The notes: generated from the letters alone by a model not told the origin. DNA of 39,622 bases from an uncultured Prevotella sp. (GCA_900556465.1 USPK01000005.1:1-39622), one strand, 5' to 3'; numbered from the stretch's first letter, positions 1 to 8,035 are shown. Numbers and translations are program-made.

Positions 1-13
1 CCGGAAACAAGCC

Positions 14-43
14 GGCGGCCTGGCGGAAAGTCCGCGGGCCGCC
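14..43 (-). terminator. possible hairpin terminator after the first lipoprotein gene
   Basis: GGCGGCC at 14-20 pairs with GGCCGCC at 37-43, and an inner GCGGA/TCCGC pair extends the stem. It lies 42 bases past the stop codon of the leftmost minus-strand lipoprotein gene. The tail on the minus strand (GGCTTGTTT) is poor in T, so termination is uncertain. Confidence 0.3.
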
Positions 44-84
44 GTTTCGGCCAGGGGCCGTGTAGCGGGACACAGGGGCGACGC

Positions 85-489
85 TTACTTGGTGAAATCT
101 ATTTTCCAGTCGCCGTCCTTGTTCTTGCGCAGGTCGAAGTGCTCTTCCTCTTTGCTGCCGTCCTTCGTTTCGACTTCGAGGGTGACGGAGGCGCGTTTGC
201 CGTCCTCGTTAATCTCCTCCTTGACGGCTTTGTACGACTTTACTTCATCGAGCTCCTCTTTTTGTTTGGCAAAGGCGGCCTTGAACGTGGCGACGAGGAT
301 GTCCTTACCCATTTTTACCTCCTCGGCAGAGGCGTCTTCGTCCACGTACATCAGGTCGACGAAGGACTCGGCATCCTGGTCGACCATGTAGCCGAAGGCC
401 TTCTCGGCTACGGCGCTGGGCGTGTTGCTGGAGCAGGCTGCGAACATCATCAGGCAGAGGGCGGAGCAGAAAAACAATAATTTTTTCAT
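85..489 (-). CDS. small DUF4878-like lipoprotein (copy A)
   Basis: This 134-residue protein starts with a lipoprotein signal peptide: basic MKK, a hydrophobic stretch, then MFAAC with the lipidated cysteine at residue 19. The rest (about 25-134) has the look of a small alpha+beta NTF2-like fold of the DUF4878 kind, with an early acidic helix (AVAEKAFGYMVDQDAESF) and two to three strands ending in WKIDFTK. It is probably anchored in the outer or inner membrane facing the periplasm. The next gene upstream (589-993) is the same length and plan, so the two are a tandem duplicate. The 99-base gap between them shows no clear promoter. The molecular function is unknown; the DUF4878 link rests on overall pattern only. 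Confidence 0.75.
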   Translation of the reverse strand: MKKLLFFCSALCLMMFAACSSNTPSAVAEKAFGYMVDQDAESFVDLMYVDEDASAEEVKMGKDILVATFKAAFAKQKEELDEVKSYKAVKEEINEDGKRASVTLEVETKDGSKEEEHFDLRKNKDGDWKIDFTK

Positions 490-588
490 AATGTAATGGT
501 ATTAAGAGTGAATAAAAAGGTGAATGTGCGGTAGTAGGCCCGCTGCGGCCGGCGCGGGGCGGCGTGAGGGCGGAAGCGGGGGGAGCGG

Positions 589-993
589 CTATTTGGTCAG
601 GACTATCCTCCACTTGTCCTGTTTGTTTTTACGCAGGATGATTTGGGTCGTTTCGTGGGTGCCGTCCGTATTCGTCACCCGTACGGTGACGACAGCCTTG
701 CCGGCTTCGCGGTCAACTTCTTCGTTGGTGATTTTGTACGAACGGATGTGCCCGGTCGCGTTGTCGTCGTCCTGCCACGCGGTCGCTACGAGTTGGGTGA
801 GCGCCGACTTGCCGTAGGCGGAGAGCACCGAGGTGTCGTCTCCGTTGATGTAGAGCATTTCTACGGCTCCCTCGGCGTCGCGGTCGACGAGGCAGTCCAT
901 GAAGCGCGTCACTACGGCGCGAGGCGAGTTGCTCGAGCAGGCGGTGAGCATGGCGAGGCAGAGGAAGAAAGACAGGAGACGGAGGTTTTTCAT
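589..993 (-). CDS. small DUF4878-like lipoprotein (copy B)
   Basis: This 134-residue lipoprotein is the tandem paralogue of the gene at 85-489. It has the same start (MKNLRLL, then MLTAC with Cys19), the same SSNxPxAV run after the cysteine, and the same end pattern (LRKNKxDxW followed by a short strand and TK). The middle has diverged: copy A is Lys/Glu-rich and copy B is Thr/Asp-rich, which suggests an old duplication. Its start lies only 27 bases past the stop of the YiiX-like lipoprotein gene at 1021-1638, so the three genes may be one transcript. No catalytic motif is visible. A ligand-binding or envelope stress role is possible for an NTF2-like fold, but that is inference. Confidence 0.75.
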   Translation of the reverse strand: MKNLRLLSFFLCLAMLTACSSNSPRAVVTRFMDCLVDRDAEGAVEMLYINGDDTSVLSAYGKSALTQLVATAWQDDDNATGHIRSYKITNEEVDREAGKAVVTVRVTNTDGTHETTQIILRKNKQDKWRIVLTK

Positions 994-1020
994 GGCTCGG
1001 GTCCGGGATGAGGGGAAACG

Positions 1021-1638
1021 TCAGAAGGTCTGCACGGTGCGGAGCCGGGGCGAGCGCTCCAGGTCGAGCGGCAGGAAGCAGTGGTAGGCGTCGGGCAGGA
1101 GGCGGCGGGGCGCCACGGAGTCGGCCAGCAGCGGCCAGCCCGCCCGGCGGTAGGCGTGGAGCACCAGTTCGGTGCAGTAGAGGTCGAGGGTGTCACGGTC
1201 GTCGTAGTGGTGGTCGAAACGCGCGCCCCGGCGGTAGGCGTGCCAGGCGGCACGGGCGGCGCGACGGCCCGCGGCGGCCGAGTGCGGGCGCATCACTTCG
1301 CCGCGTGTGGCCCGGCCGGCGGCGAAAAACCGCGCGGGCGTCTCGAGCTTCACCCTGTCGACGTCGCCCGGAAAGTCTGGCTCGCCCGGCACGGCGTGTA
1401 TGACCATGGGCACGCCGCCCGAGTCGACGACGATGCCGGCGTGGGAGAAGCGGCCGTGGCGGTCGGCCAGGAGCACGAGGCGGCTGACCAGTCCCTCGCC
1501 GCGCCGCAGGACGACGTCGCCCTCCCTAAGCTCCAGCCCGGCGGGCAGCAGCGTGGCGCCCGCGTCGGTGTCGGCCTCGCTGCAGGCCGTGGCTGCGGCC
1601 AGCGTGAGGGTAAGGGCGAGGAGGCTGCGTGCTTTCAT
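1021..1638 (-). CDS. YiiX-like permuted papain-fold lipoprotein
   Basis: This 205-residue protein has a lipoprotein signal peptide (LAAATAC, Cys19). It then follows the circularly permuted NlpC/P60 (YiiX/YaeF, DUF830) plan. The sequence LREGDVVLRRGEG comes first, the catalytic histidine lies in FSHAGIV (His66), and the cysteine comes late in DLYCTELV (Cys155). A histidine before the cysteine is the mark of the permuted papain fold. Family members include amidases, peptidases and acyltransferases acting on peptide-like or lipid substrates; the substrate here cannot be read from sequence. A clear -7 box sits at 1665-1672, about 26 bases ahead of the ATG at 1638, which supports this start and makes this the first gene of the small lipoprotein group. 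Confidence 0.8.
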   Translation of the reverse strand: MKARSLLALTLTLAAATACSEADTDAGATLLPAGLELREGDVVLRRGEGLVSRLVLLADRHGRFSHAGIVVDSGGVPMVIHAVPGEPDFPGDVDRVKLETPARFFAAGRATRGEVMRPHSAAAGRRAARAAWHAYRRGARFDHHYDDRDTLDLYCTELVLHAYRRAGWPLLADSVAPRRLLPDAYHCFLPLDLERSPRLRTVQTF

Positions 1639-1664
1639 CTGGGCCGGAAGTTAAACATTCGCTA

Positions 1665-1693
1665 CAAAAATACAAATAAAATAAAAGGACAAC
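1665..1693 (-). promoter_or_regulatory. Bacteroidota-type promoter for the YiiX-like gene
   Basis: On the minus strand TATTTTTG (1665-1672) fits the TAnnTTTG -7 box. A GTTG element at 1690-1693 lies 17 bases upstream, near the usual -33 position. The -33 element falls inside the 3' arm of the terminator stem at 1685-1737. Confidence 0.6.
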
Positions 1694-1737
1694 GTGTTCT
1701 ACGCCGTTTTTTTCTAAAAAGCGTTCACATTGTCCTT
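1685..1737 (-). terminator. intrinsic terminator of the aroA-to-thioesterase run
   Basis: On the minus strand AAGGACAATGTG (1726-1737) pairs with CACGTTGTCCTT (1685-1696) with one internal mismatch, followed by a T-rich tail (TTATTTTATTTG). It lies about 70 bases past the thioesterase stop codon, and the promoter for the next gene starts inside it. Confidence 0.6.
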
Positions 1738-1803
1738 ATGGGGCGTGTTTTCGTGACACGGATACGGTCGCCGCGGCCGGTCGCGGGGCGGTGCGAGCCG
1801 GGC

Positions 1804-2304
1804 TCAGGGCTGCGCGGGAGCGTCGGCCGCGGCCTCCTCCTCGGTGCGGCAGCAGCGGAAGTGCATCTCGCTCGCCGCCCGCTCGGGCGGCAGGGTGTAG
1901 TAAGTGCAGGTGGCGCGGGTGCAAACCTCGCCGGCGCCGTTGCGCAACTCGGCGTCGATGACGGCCAGGTTGCGGCGCGTCTCGCGCAGGCGGGCACGGA
2001 CCTCGAGCGTATCGCCGTCGGTGTGGACGGGCTTGAGGAAGCGCGTCTCCATCTTCGACGTGACGCCGGCCGTCTGCAACTTGCGCATGACTACCCACCC
2101 GCAAATCTCGTCGAGTAGCAGGCTCTCGATGCCGCCATGGAGTGTGCCCAGCCAGCCCTGGTACTCGGGTTGCGGCGCCCAGTGGCTGACGATGTCGGCG
2201 CCGTCCTCGTAAAATTCCATCTTCAGGCCGGCGGCGTTGTCCGGGGCGCAGCCGAAGCAGTGGTAACCGTCCAGGTGGACGAAGGGGTTGCAGAGTTTTT
2301 TCAT
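1804..2304 (-). CDS. PaaI-type hotdog thioesterase
   Basis: This 166-residue protein has the single hotdog domain of the PaaI/4HBT family at about residues 12-140. The signature is LGTLHGGIESLLLDEICGW, with HGG at 56-58 on the active-site turn and the acidic pair Asp65-Glu66 where the family keeps its catalytic acid. GYHCFGC near the N-terminus also recurs in these proteins. Such enzymes hydrolyse acyl-CoA thioesters in the cytoplasm; the substrate is not evident. The last 25 residues are Ala/Glu-rich and probably disordered. The gene is last in the run starting at aroA, 30 bases behind the TPR lipoprotein gene, and is followed by a hairpin terminator. Confidence 0.85.
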   Translation of the reverse strand: MKKLCNPFVHLDGYHCFGCAPDNAAGLKMEFYEDGADIVSHWAPQPEYQGWLGTLHGGIESLLLDEICGWVVMRKLQTAGVTSKMETRFLKPVHTDGDTLEVRARLRETRRNLAVIDAELRNGAGEVCTRATCTYYTLPPERAASEMHFRCCRTEEEAAADAPAQP

Positions 2305-2334
2305 GTATCGGGATTTTTGTCTGTCGCGGGGGCG

Positions 2335-5280
2335 TCATTCGATGTCGTACCACTCGCCGCCGTCGTCCTCGCTGTCGGGCTCGTCGTCGCCGTCCTGCAG
2401 CTCGTCGAGCTGTTCGGGCGTGTACTCGTCCTCGTAGTGCTGTTCGATGGGCAGGTCGCGCAGGTCGAGCGGCAGTTGCGGGTTGAGCTGGATGGGGGCG
2501 AACGTTTTGTCGTAGAAGGCCTTGTAATCGTCGAAGCTATACGTCGTGCCGAGCAACTCGAGGTTTTCGGCGGAGATGAGGACCAGTCGGGCGTGGCGCA
2601 TGAGCTGTTTCACCTCGGGCGTGGCGTAGAGCTGCTGGGCGTAGGTGTGTGCCTCCTCGAAGTTGCGGAAGCCCGCGATGCGGAATTGCGTGATGCCGGC
2701 CTCGGCTTGCTGTGTGATGTCGAAGTTGCGCACCATGAAGCCGGTGAAGTTGAAGTGGGCCAGGTCGTAGAGCACTTGTCCGGCGTCGAGCGAGTCGCTG
2801 GGGTAGGCCAGGATGCAGACGAAGGGGACGTCGCGGTCGGGGCTGAGGGCCTTGCGCTTTCCGGCCGAGTCGACGACGGCTTGCGCGTCGGCCGAGCGCC
2901 GCGCCCAGAGGGAGCCCATGTCGAAGCCGCCGGAGCCGAGGGTGCGCCCGCTCTCCAGGCCCTTGACGATGAGGCCCGCCATCTCGCTGACGTCGCTCTC
3001 GGGGTATTGCTTGACCAAGTCGCGCAGTTCGGCCGAGATGTCTTTCGGGTCGGCCGAGCCGATACGGCTGAGCGCGTGGACCAGGATAAACTTCGGCCGG
3101 TTGGCGCCCCGGGGGAACTGTTCCGTAGAGCGCTCGAAATTGCGCGCCACGGCGGCGTTGTCGCGACGGCGGTAGGCGTCGTAGGTCACCGTGTAGAGCG
3201 AGTCCTCAATCTCCTTGCCGAAGCGGGCATTGTGCTCGAAGTCCGGGTCGGTAATGACGCGGGTCATGGGGTCTTCGGGAAATTGTGCGGCCAGCCGTTG
3301 CCGGAACGTCTCGGCCTCGCCCGGTCGGCCCCAGCGGGAGTAAAGGAGGAAGAGCTGGTAGTAGACGTCGTTCAGTTTCTCGAAGTCGGGATAGTCGGTG
3401 TAGAGGCGCGTCAGCGTCCGGGCGGCCAGGGGGAAGTCCTCCAGTTTGTCCTTCTCGATGAGCCCGGCGTTGTAGAGGCCGTCCATAATGATGTCGTGGC
3501 AGGCCTGCTTGGCCTCGGGCGTGAAAGGTATCTGCTTCAGATAGTACTCGCGCTGGTGCGGGTCGTTCTGGGCCGAGTCGGCAGCGAGTGCCTCGCCGTC
3601 GTCGGCAAGCCCCAGGCTGTCGGCCATCTCGTTGGCCGCGTTGATGGAGTCCTCGGCCTCGTAGTCGTAGGCCTCGGCGTCCGTGTCGGGCAGAACGCCG
3701 CGGTTGACGCGGCGCCAGTTGTCCTCGTTCTTGCGCTTACCCCAGACGCGCTGGAACTGCTGCTTGCCTTGCTGGACAACCATCGGATTGTAAAAATACC
3801 AAGTGTCCCTGTCGCCTTGCTGAGGGCCCGTCGTGGGGGCATTGGGCGTCGTGGTGCCGCCGCCTGCTGCCGCGTTTTGGGCGGCACGGGCTTCGGCCGC
3901 CGAGTCGGAGCGGGCGCGGCGCTCCTCCTCTTCCTTTTTCTTGAGGGCCTCGATGACGCGGTCGATGGCCGCGTTGCGGTCCGCCTCGCTCATGACGGAG
4001 AGCTCGAGCAAGCTGTCCTGCAGCTCGACGGCCGAGGTGTAGGGCACGAGCTCGTCGAGCACTTTCGAGCGGAGTACGGCCTCGTCGTAGGCGGCGTTGT
4101 CCTTTTTGATGAGGCTGATGGCGTCGCCGTAGCAGGACTGGGCCAGGTCGTAGTCGCCGCGGTCCCAGTAGAGCCCGCCCAGGCGCAGCAGCAGGACGCC
4201 CTTTTCGACGCCGTTGCGCGTGCTGCCCGCGCGGCCTTTCTCGTAGGCGCCGATGGCCTGGGCCGTATCGCGCTGCATCAGGTAAATATTGCCCATGGCA
4301 TAATACACTTGGTCCAGATAGTCCTGGTTATTGGCCGAGCGCGCCATGCGTTTGAGTCGGGCTATCATCTTCTTGCCCTCGTCCCCGTCGGCCAGGACTT
4401 CTGTCTGCAGGATACGGGCATTGAAGGCCATTTCATAAGGCGGACTTTGTCGGAGGCATTTCTTCAGGGCCTTGTAGGCCTGGGCGGGGTGGTCGAGGGC
4501 CTGTTGCACCTGCCCGAGCAGGAAGTAGAGGCGGGCGCGCTGCAGTTCGCGCGGCTCCTTCCGTGCGGCCCGTTCCAGGTAGGGCACGGCGTCGGCCAGC
4601 TGGCCCTGTCGCAGCAGCAGGTTGGCCGTGGTCGCGTCCTGCTCGCGCCGTAGCCGTGTCGGCACGCTGTCGCGCCCGAGTTTCTCGAGGGCATCGCCGG
4701 CGTCATAGAACCATTCCAGTTCGCTGTAGCTCCGGGCCAGCCAGATACGCGCCTCGGCCACGACGTCAGGCTCCTGGGCGTAGTGGCGCGTGATATAGGA
4801 GAAGGTGGAGGCTGCCTCTACGAAGTCGCCTTTCTGGAACTGGGCCTGCCCCATCAGCAACCAGGCGTTTTTCAGGAAGGGATTAAACTCCTGCCGCTTC
4901 AGGTAAGCCTTCATCTTCGGGGAACGCCGCTTGCTCGGGCTCACCGCGGGGCGCTTCTTGATGGAATGGAGCTGGATGGCCTTCTCACACTTCGTGATGG
5001 CCGTCTCGAAGTCGCTCTTGCCCAGCGTCCTGGAGTTCTCGTTGCCCACCAGGAAGAAGGGGAGCAGCTCCGTGTAGTTGTCCTTGTTCCCCTTCTCCTT
5101 GGCCAGACAGCCCTTGAGATACGCTTCGTGCCCGTTATAGTAGACGTTGTAGCGCGTAGTGAACGAGTGCCAGAAGCGTGTCCCCGCCGTATTTTTCCGG
5201 GTGGAGCAGGCGGCGAGCACCGCGCAAGCGGCGACCAGAAGAAGCGGAGTGAGGGGAAAACGTTTCACGGGACGAAGCAC
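2335..5280 (-). CDS. large TPR lipoprotein, SprE/PorW-like
   Basis: This 981-residue protein has a lipoprotein signal ending VLAAC (Cys25), then the conserved opening STRKNTAGTRFWHSFTTRYNVYYNG. That opening is typical of the Bacteroidota TPR lipoproteins related to SprE and PorW, which support the type IX secretion machine in gliding or gingipain-secreting species. TPR-like helix pairs fill about 130-450 and 590-760. Between them lies an Ala/Glu-rich coiled stretch and an acidic Asp/Glu/Ala-rich linker (about 530-580). The C-terminus is very acidic. Translation must start at a GTG (5278-5280, or an in-frame GTG at 5266-5268), since no in-frame ATG precedes the signal peptide. Relatives also occur in species without type IX secretion, so secretion is only one possible role; an envelope scaffold is safer. 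Confidence 0.8.
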   Translation of the reverse strand: MLRPVKRFPLTPLLLVAACAVLAACSTRKNTAGTRFWHSFTTRYNVYYNGHEAYLKGCLAKEKGNKDNYTELLPFFLVGNENSRTLGKSDFETAITKCEKAIQLHSIKKRPAVSPSKRRSPKMKAYLKRQEFNPFLKNAWLLMGQAQFQKGDFVEAASTFSYITRHYAQEPDVVAEARIWLARSYSELEWFYDAGDALEKLGRDSVPTRLRREQDATTANLLLRQGQLADAVPYLERAARKEPRELQRARLYFLLGQVQQALDHPAQAYKALKKCLRQSPPYEMAFNARILQTEVLADGDEGKKMIARLKRMARSANNQDYLDQVYYAMGNIYLMQRDTAQAIGAYEKGRAGSTRNGVEKGVLLLRLGGLYWDRGDYDLAQSCYGDAISLIKKDNAAYDEAVLRSKVLDELVPYTSAVELQDSLLELSVMSEADRNAAIDRVIEALKKKEEEERRARSDSAAEARAAQNAAAGGGTTTPNAPTTGPQQGDRDTWYFYNPMVVQQGKQQFQRVWGKRKNEDNWRRVNRGVLPDTDAEAYDYEAEDSINAANEMADSLGLADDGEALAADSAQNDPHQREYYLKQIPFTPEAKQACHDIIMDGLYNAGLIEKDKLEDFPLAARTLTRLYTDYPDFEKLNDVYYQLFLLYSRWGRPGEAETFRQRLAAQFPEDPMTRVITDPDFEHNARFGKEIEDSLYTVTYDAYRRRDNAAVARNFERSTEQFPRGANRPKFILVHALSRIGSADPKDISAELRDLVKQYPESDVSEMAGLIVKGLESGRTLGSGGFDMGSLWARRSADAQAVVDSAGKRKALSPDRDVPFVCILAYPSDSLDAGQVLYDLAHFNFTGFMVRNFDITQQAEAGITQFRIAGFRNFEEAHTYAQQLYATPEVKQLMRHARLVLISAENLELLGTTYSFDDYKAFYDKTFAPIQLNPQLPLDLRDLPIEQHYEDEYTPEQLDELQDGDDEPDSEDDGGEWYDIE

Positions 5281-5304
5281 TGTACGATAAACGGTAACGA
5301 ATAA

Positions 5305-6111
5305 TTAACGCCGGGCCGCCCATTTTATTGCACGGCAGAGGAAGTAAAGCGCGATGGATACCAGGATAATGGAAGCCCCGCCGGGGACGTCGAGGCCGTA
5401 GGACAGGAACAGGCCGCCCACGCAGCCCGCATAGCCCGCCAGGGCCGAGCCCCATATCATGGCGCCGAAAGTCCGGGCGAAGAGGCCCGCCGTCAGTTGC
5501 GGCACGGACAGCAGCGATATGACCAGCACGATGCCCACCATGTGCAGGCAGCTCACGATAGTGAGCGCCGTGAGGGCCGTCATGCCGAGTTCGATGGCCC
5601 GTACCGGCAGGCCGCGCGTCACGGCGAAGTCGCGGTCGTAGGCCACGGTCACGATGGCCGGCAGGCAGGTGGCGAACAGCAGACCGCAGACCAGCGTCAG
5701 CGCCCCTATGATCCAGAGGTCGGTCGTCGTGATGGAGAGAATGTCGCCAAAGAGGTAGGCCGGCAGGTCCGTCATGAAGCCCGGCGTGAGGTAAGCGAAG
5801 AGGATGCCCACACTCATGCCCAGCGTCCAGAGCAACGCCACGGCCGAGTCGCCCCGCACGGCCTCGCGCCGCGAAAGCACGTCGATGGCCAGGCCCGAGC
5901 ACAGCGCAAAGACCGCCGCACCCGCCAGCGGCGGAAAGCCAAAGTAAGCCCCCAGCCCCACACCGCCCAGCGACGCGTGGGCCATGCCGCCGCCGGCGAT
6001 GACCATGCGGCGCGTCACGACATACGTCCCCACCATGGCGCAGAGCAGGCAAGCCAGCAGGGCGCCCAGCAGGGCGTGTTGAAAGAAAGCGTAAGTCAGG
6101 ATGGAAGGCAT
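5305..6111 (-). CDS. ABC-3 family metal permease (ZnuB/TroC type)
   Basis: This 268-residue protein is almost entirely hydrophobic, with about seven to eight membrane spans. It matches the ABC-3 permease family that carries Zn2+, Mn2+ or Fe2+ across the inner membrane. Family marks are TRRMVIAGGGMAHASLGGVGLGA at 33-55 and the late run VGIVLVISLLSVPQLTA with the small-residue helix used for coupling to the ATPase. No ATPase (ZnuC) or binding protein (ZnuA) lies beside it in this window, so those subunits must be encoded elsewhere. It sits 16 bases after the Cys-motif protein gene and 24 bases before the GTG start of the TPR lipoprotein, so it is co-transcribed with both. The metal cannot be told from sequence. 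Confidence 0.88.
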   Translation of the reverse strand: MPSILTYAFFQHALLGALLACLLCAMVGTYVVTRRMVIAGGGMAHASLGGVGLGAYFGFPPLAGAAVFALCSGLAIDVLSRREAVRGDSAVALLWTLGMSVGILFAYLTPGFMTDLPAYLFGDILSITTTDLWIIGALTLVCGLLFATCLPAIVTVAYDRDFAVTRGLPVRAIELGMTALTALTIVSCLHMVGIVLVISLLSVPQLTAGLFARTFGAMIWGSALAGYAGCVGGLFLSYGLDVPGGASIILVSIALYFLCRAIKWAARR

Positions 6112-6127
6112 GGGAAACGGATTGGGG

Positions 6128-6559
6128 TTAAGGTTGGGCCGACGCGGCGCTACGCCGCTCGCCCACGATGAGCAGCACCTCGTCCTTCAGGTCGTCGGGC
6201 AGGGCCACGCCGCGCAGTTGGAGCGAGCGCACCCAGCCGGCCACTTCGTCCTCGCGCATGGTGTAGAGCACCTCGCGGAATTGCTCTGTCTCCGCGTCCG
6301 TATATCGGTCCGACGGGCGGCCGCGGAAGGCGTCGAGCTCCTCGTCCTCGTAGTATTCGATGTCGCGGCTGACGGCCGCCAGCAGGCTCTCTTTCTCGCA
6401 CACCTCGTGCTGCCCGCAGCAGCCCTCGGGGCGGGGCGGAGCGGGCGGCTCCGGCGCGGCGGGGGACGGCGTCCGGCGGCGATTCCGACGGGCGAAGAAC
6501 AGATCGGCCAAGGCGGCGATGGCGCCCAGGGCAAGGAGGGCAATGATTAAGGGAATCAT
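6128..6559 (-). CDS. membrane-anchored protein with CCGxHxVC motif
   Basis: This 143-residue protein of unknown function has one N-terminal hydrophobic helix (residues 2-22) followed by an Arg-rich stop and a Pro/Ala-rich linker (about 24-44). Then comes the compact motif CCGQHEVCEKESLL (47-60), an acidic helix (VSRDIEYYEDEELDAF) and a charged C-terminal domain. Three cysteines and a histidine within nine residues suggest metal binding or a redox site, which is inference. I recall similar proteins in this position, between aroA and an ABC-3 permease, in other Bacteroidales, sometimes labelled phospholipase without support. It starts 3 bases after the aroA stop codon. A link with the metal permease that follows is plausible. 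Confidence 0.7.
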   Translation of the reverse strand: MIPLIIALLALGAIAALADLFFARRNRRRTPSPAAPEPPAPPRPEGCCGQHEVCEKESLLAAVSRDIEYYEDEELDAFRGRPSDRYTDAETEQFREVLYTMREDEVAGWVRSLQLRGVALPDDLKDEVLLIVGERRSAASAQP

Positions 6560-6562
6560 GGT

Positions 6563-7828
6563 TCAGGCTTTGAGAGAGGAAGGGGCCGCGGCGATCGGTC
6601 CCGGCGCTACGCGGACTCCCACGCGGCGCAGGTCGTCCCAGAAGGCCGGGTACGACTTACTGACCACTTCGGGGTGGTCTATGGCGACGGGTCCCAGGCG
6701 CAGGGCCGCCGGTGCCAGGGCCATGGCCATGCGGTGGTCGTCGTAGGTGGCCAGCGCGCCGTCCGGGCGGTGGGGCGCCGCGCCGGTCGCCGTGGACCAG
6801 AGGCTTTCGCCGTCCGTCGCGGGGCTACACCCCATGCGGCCCAGCTCCGTCTGGAGCGCCGCGATGCGGTCGGTCTCCTTGATGCGGAGACTGCGCAGGC
6901 CGCCGAAGCGGAACGGACGGCCCAGGAGCGCACACGTGGCGACGAGCGTCTGCCCAAGGTCGGGGCAGCCCGCCAGGTCGGCCGCGACGGCGCCCGGTGT
7001 GGCGGGCCCCTTGCGCAGCCGGACTCCGTCGCGGCCGTATTCCGTCGTCACGCCCAGTGGGCGGAACAGTTCGGCCACCACGGCGTCGCCCTGCAGGCTG
7101 TCGCGCCGCAGGCCGGGCAACTCGATGCAGGCGGCCGCGTCGTCGCTCAGCGCCACCATCTCGTACCAGTAGGAGGCGGCGCTCCAGTCCGGCTCCACGG
7201 CATAGTGGACGCCACGGCGGTAGCCCCCGGGCGCCACGCGCAGCGCGTTGCTCCCCGTCCACTCCGCCCGGGCGCCGAAGTGGCGCATCAGTCCGAGCGT
7301 CATGTCGATGTAGGGGCGCGACGCCACCTCGCCTTGCAGTTCGAGCTCGAGCCCTTGTTCCAGGGCCGGGGCCACCATGAGCAGGGCGGAGACGTACTGC
7401 GAACTGACGTCCGCCGGGAGCGCCACGCGGCCGCCCTCGAGGCGGCGTCCCGCTATCCGGAGCGGCGGGAAGCCCTCCTCTCCTTCGTAGCGCACGGCGG
7501 CACCCAGGGCGCGCAGGGCGTCGACGAGGGGGCGGATGGGCCGTTGGCACATGCGCGGCGTGCCGGTGACGGTGTGCTCGCCCGGTTGCGTGGCGAAGTA
7601 GGCCGTGGCGAAGCGCATGGCCGTGCCGGCTGCCTGGACGTCGACCGTATCGGGGCGGCAGGAGAGAGCATGGCGCAGGACGCGCGTGTCGTCGCAGTCC
7701 GAAAGGCCCGTCACGCTGGCGTCGCCCGCCAGGGCGGCGATGATGAGGGCCCGGGCGGAGAGGCTCTTGGACGTGGGGAGGACGATGCGTCCCCGCAGGG
7801 TGGAGGGAAAGGCTACGTCGTAGGTCAT
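6563..7828 (-). CDS. aroA: 3-phosphoshikimate 1-carboxyvinyltransferase (EPSP synthase)
   Basis: AroA joins shikimate-3-phosphate and phosphoenolpyruvate, step six of the shikimate pathway, in the cytoplasm. Visible signatures are LPTSKS (17-22, substrate-binding Lys21), GTAMRF (68-73), the phosphate-binding SSQ (142-144), the catalytic aspartate in CPDLGQT (Asp290), LRIKETDR (314-321, Glu318), DDHRMAMA (363-370) and KSYPAFW (391-397). At 421 residues it is near the usual 425-430. LPTSKS replaces the common LPGSKS, and the second lobe is divergent, as I expect for Bacteroidales AroA. It is the first gene of a five-gene run; the -7 box at 7851-7858 lies 23 bases ahead of the ATG. Confidence 0.95.
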   Translation of the reverse strand: MTYDVAFPSTLRGRIVLPTSKSLSARALIIAALAGDASVTGLSDCDDTRVLRHALSCRPDTVDVQAAGTAMRFATAYFATQPGEHTVTGTPRMCQRPIRPLVDALRALGAAVRYEGEEGFPPLRIAGRRLEGGRVALPADVSSQYVSALLMVAPALEQGLELELQGEVASRPYIDMTLGLMRHFGARAEWTGSNALRVAPGGYRRGVHYAVEPDWSAASYWYEMVALSDDAAACIELPGLRRDSLQGDAVVAELFRPLGVTTEYGRDGVRLRKGPATPGAVAADLAGCPDLGQTLVATCALLGRPFRFGGLRSLRIKETDRIAALQTELGRMGCSPATDGESLWSTATGAAPHRPDGALATYDDHRMAMALAPAALRLGPVAIDHPEVVSKSYPAFWDDLRRVGVRVAPGPIAAAPSSLKA

Positions 7829-7850
7829 GGCTGTCGTGCGATAGTTTCGA

Positions 7851-7858
7851 CAAAATTA
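7851..7858 (-). promoter_or_regulatory. -7 box for the aroA run
   Basis: TAATTTTG on the minus strand matches TAnnTTTG and ends 22 bases before the aroA ATG. No good -33 TTTG is visible at the expected distance. Confidence 0.55.
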
Positions 7859-7955
7859 CGATAAAAAAGCGAGACGCTGAAGCCCGCGAGGCGCAGATTC
7901 GCGGCGACGGCCCGGCGGCCCTGTCGCCGCGCCGCCGCCGATGCGGGCCCGCGCC

Positions 7956-8035
7956 CGCCGGACAGTCGCGCCGCGCACGGGCCTTAGCCCCGTAAAAACT
8001 GGGCCTATTCCCGTAGCGACGGGCCTTAGCCCCGT
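7956..8035. repeat. 21-base-period palindromic repeat cluster 1
   Basis: Three 17-base units start at 7977, 7998 and 8019, exactly 21 bases apart. The outer two are ACGGGCCTTAGCCCCGT; the middle one is the variant ACTGGGCCTATTCCCGT. Spacers are AAAA and AGCG. One further 21-base block (7956-7976) is the reverse complement, with one mismatch, of the block next to cluster 2 at 18914-18934. The cluster lies between the GH89 stop codon and the aroA promoter. The rest of the 260-base gap (7829-8088) is GC-rich with nothing else recognisable. Confidence 0.9.

Noticed and set aside
2137..4653. Open frame of 838 codons antisense to the TPR lipoprotein
   Set aside because: Val/Gly/Leu-rich translation without domains, opposite a gene with a lipobox and clear TPR pattern.
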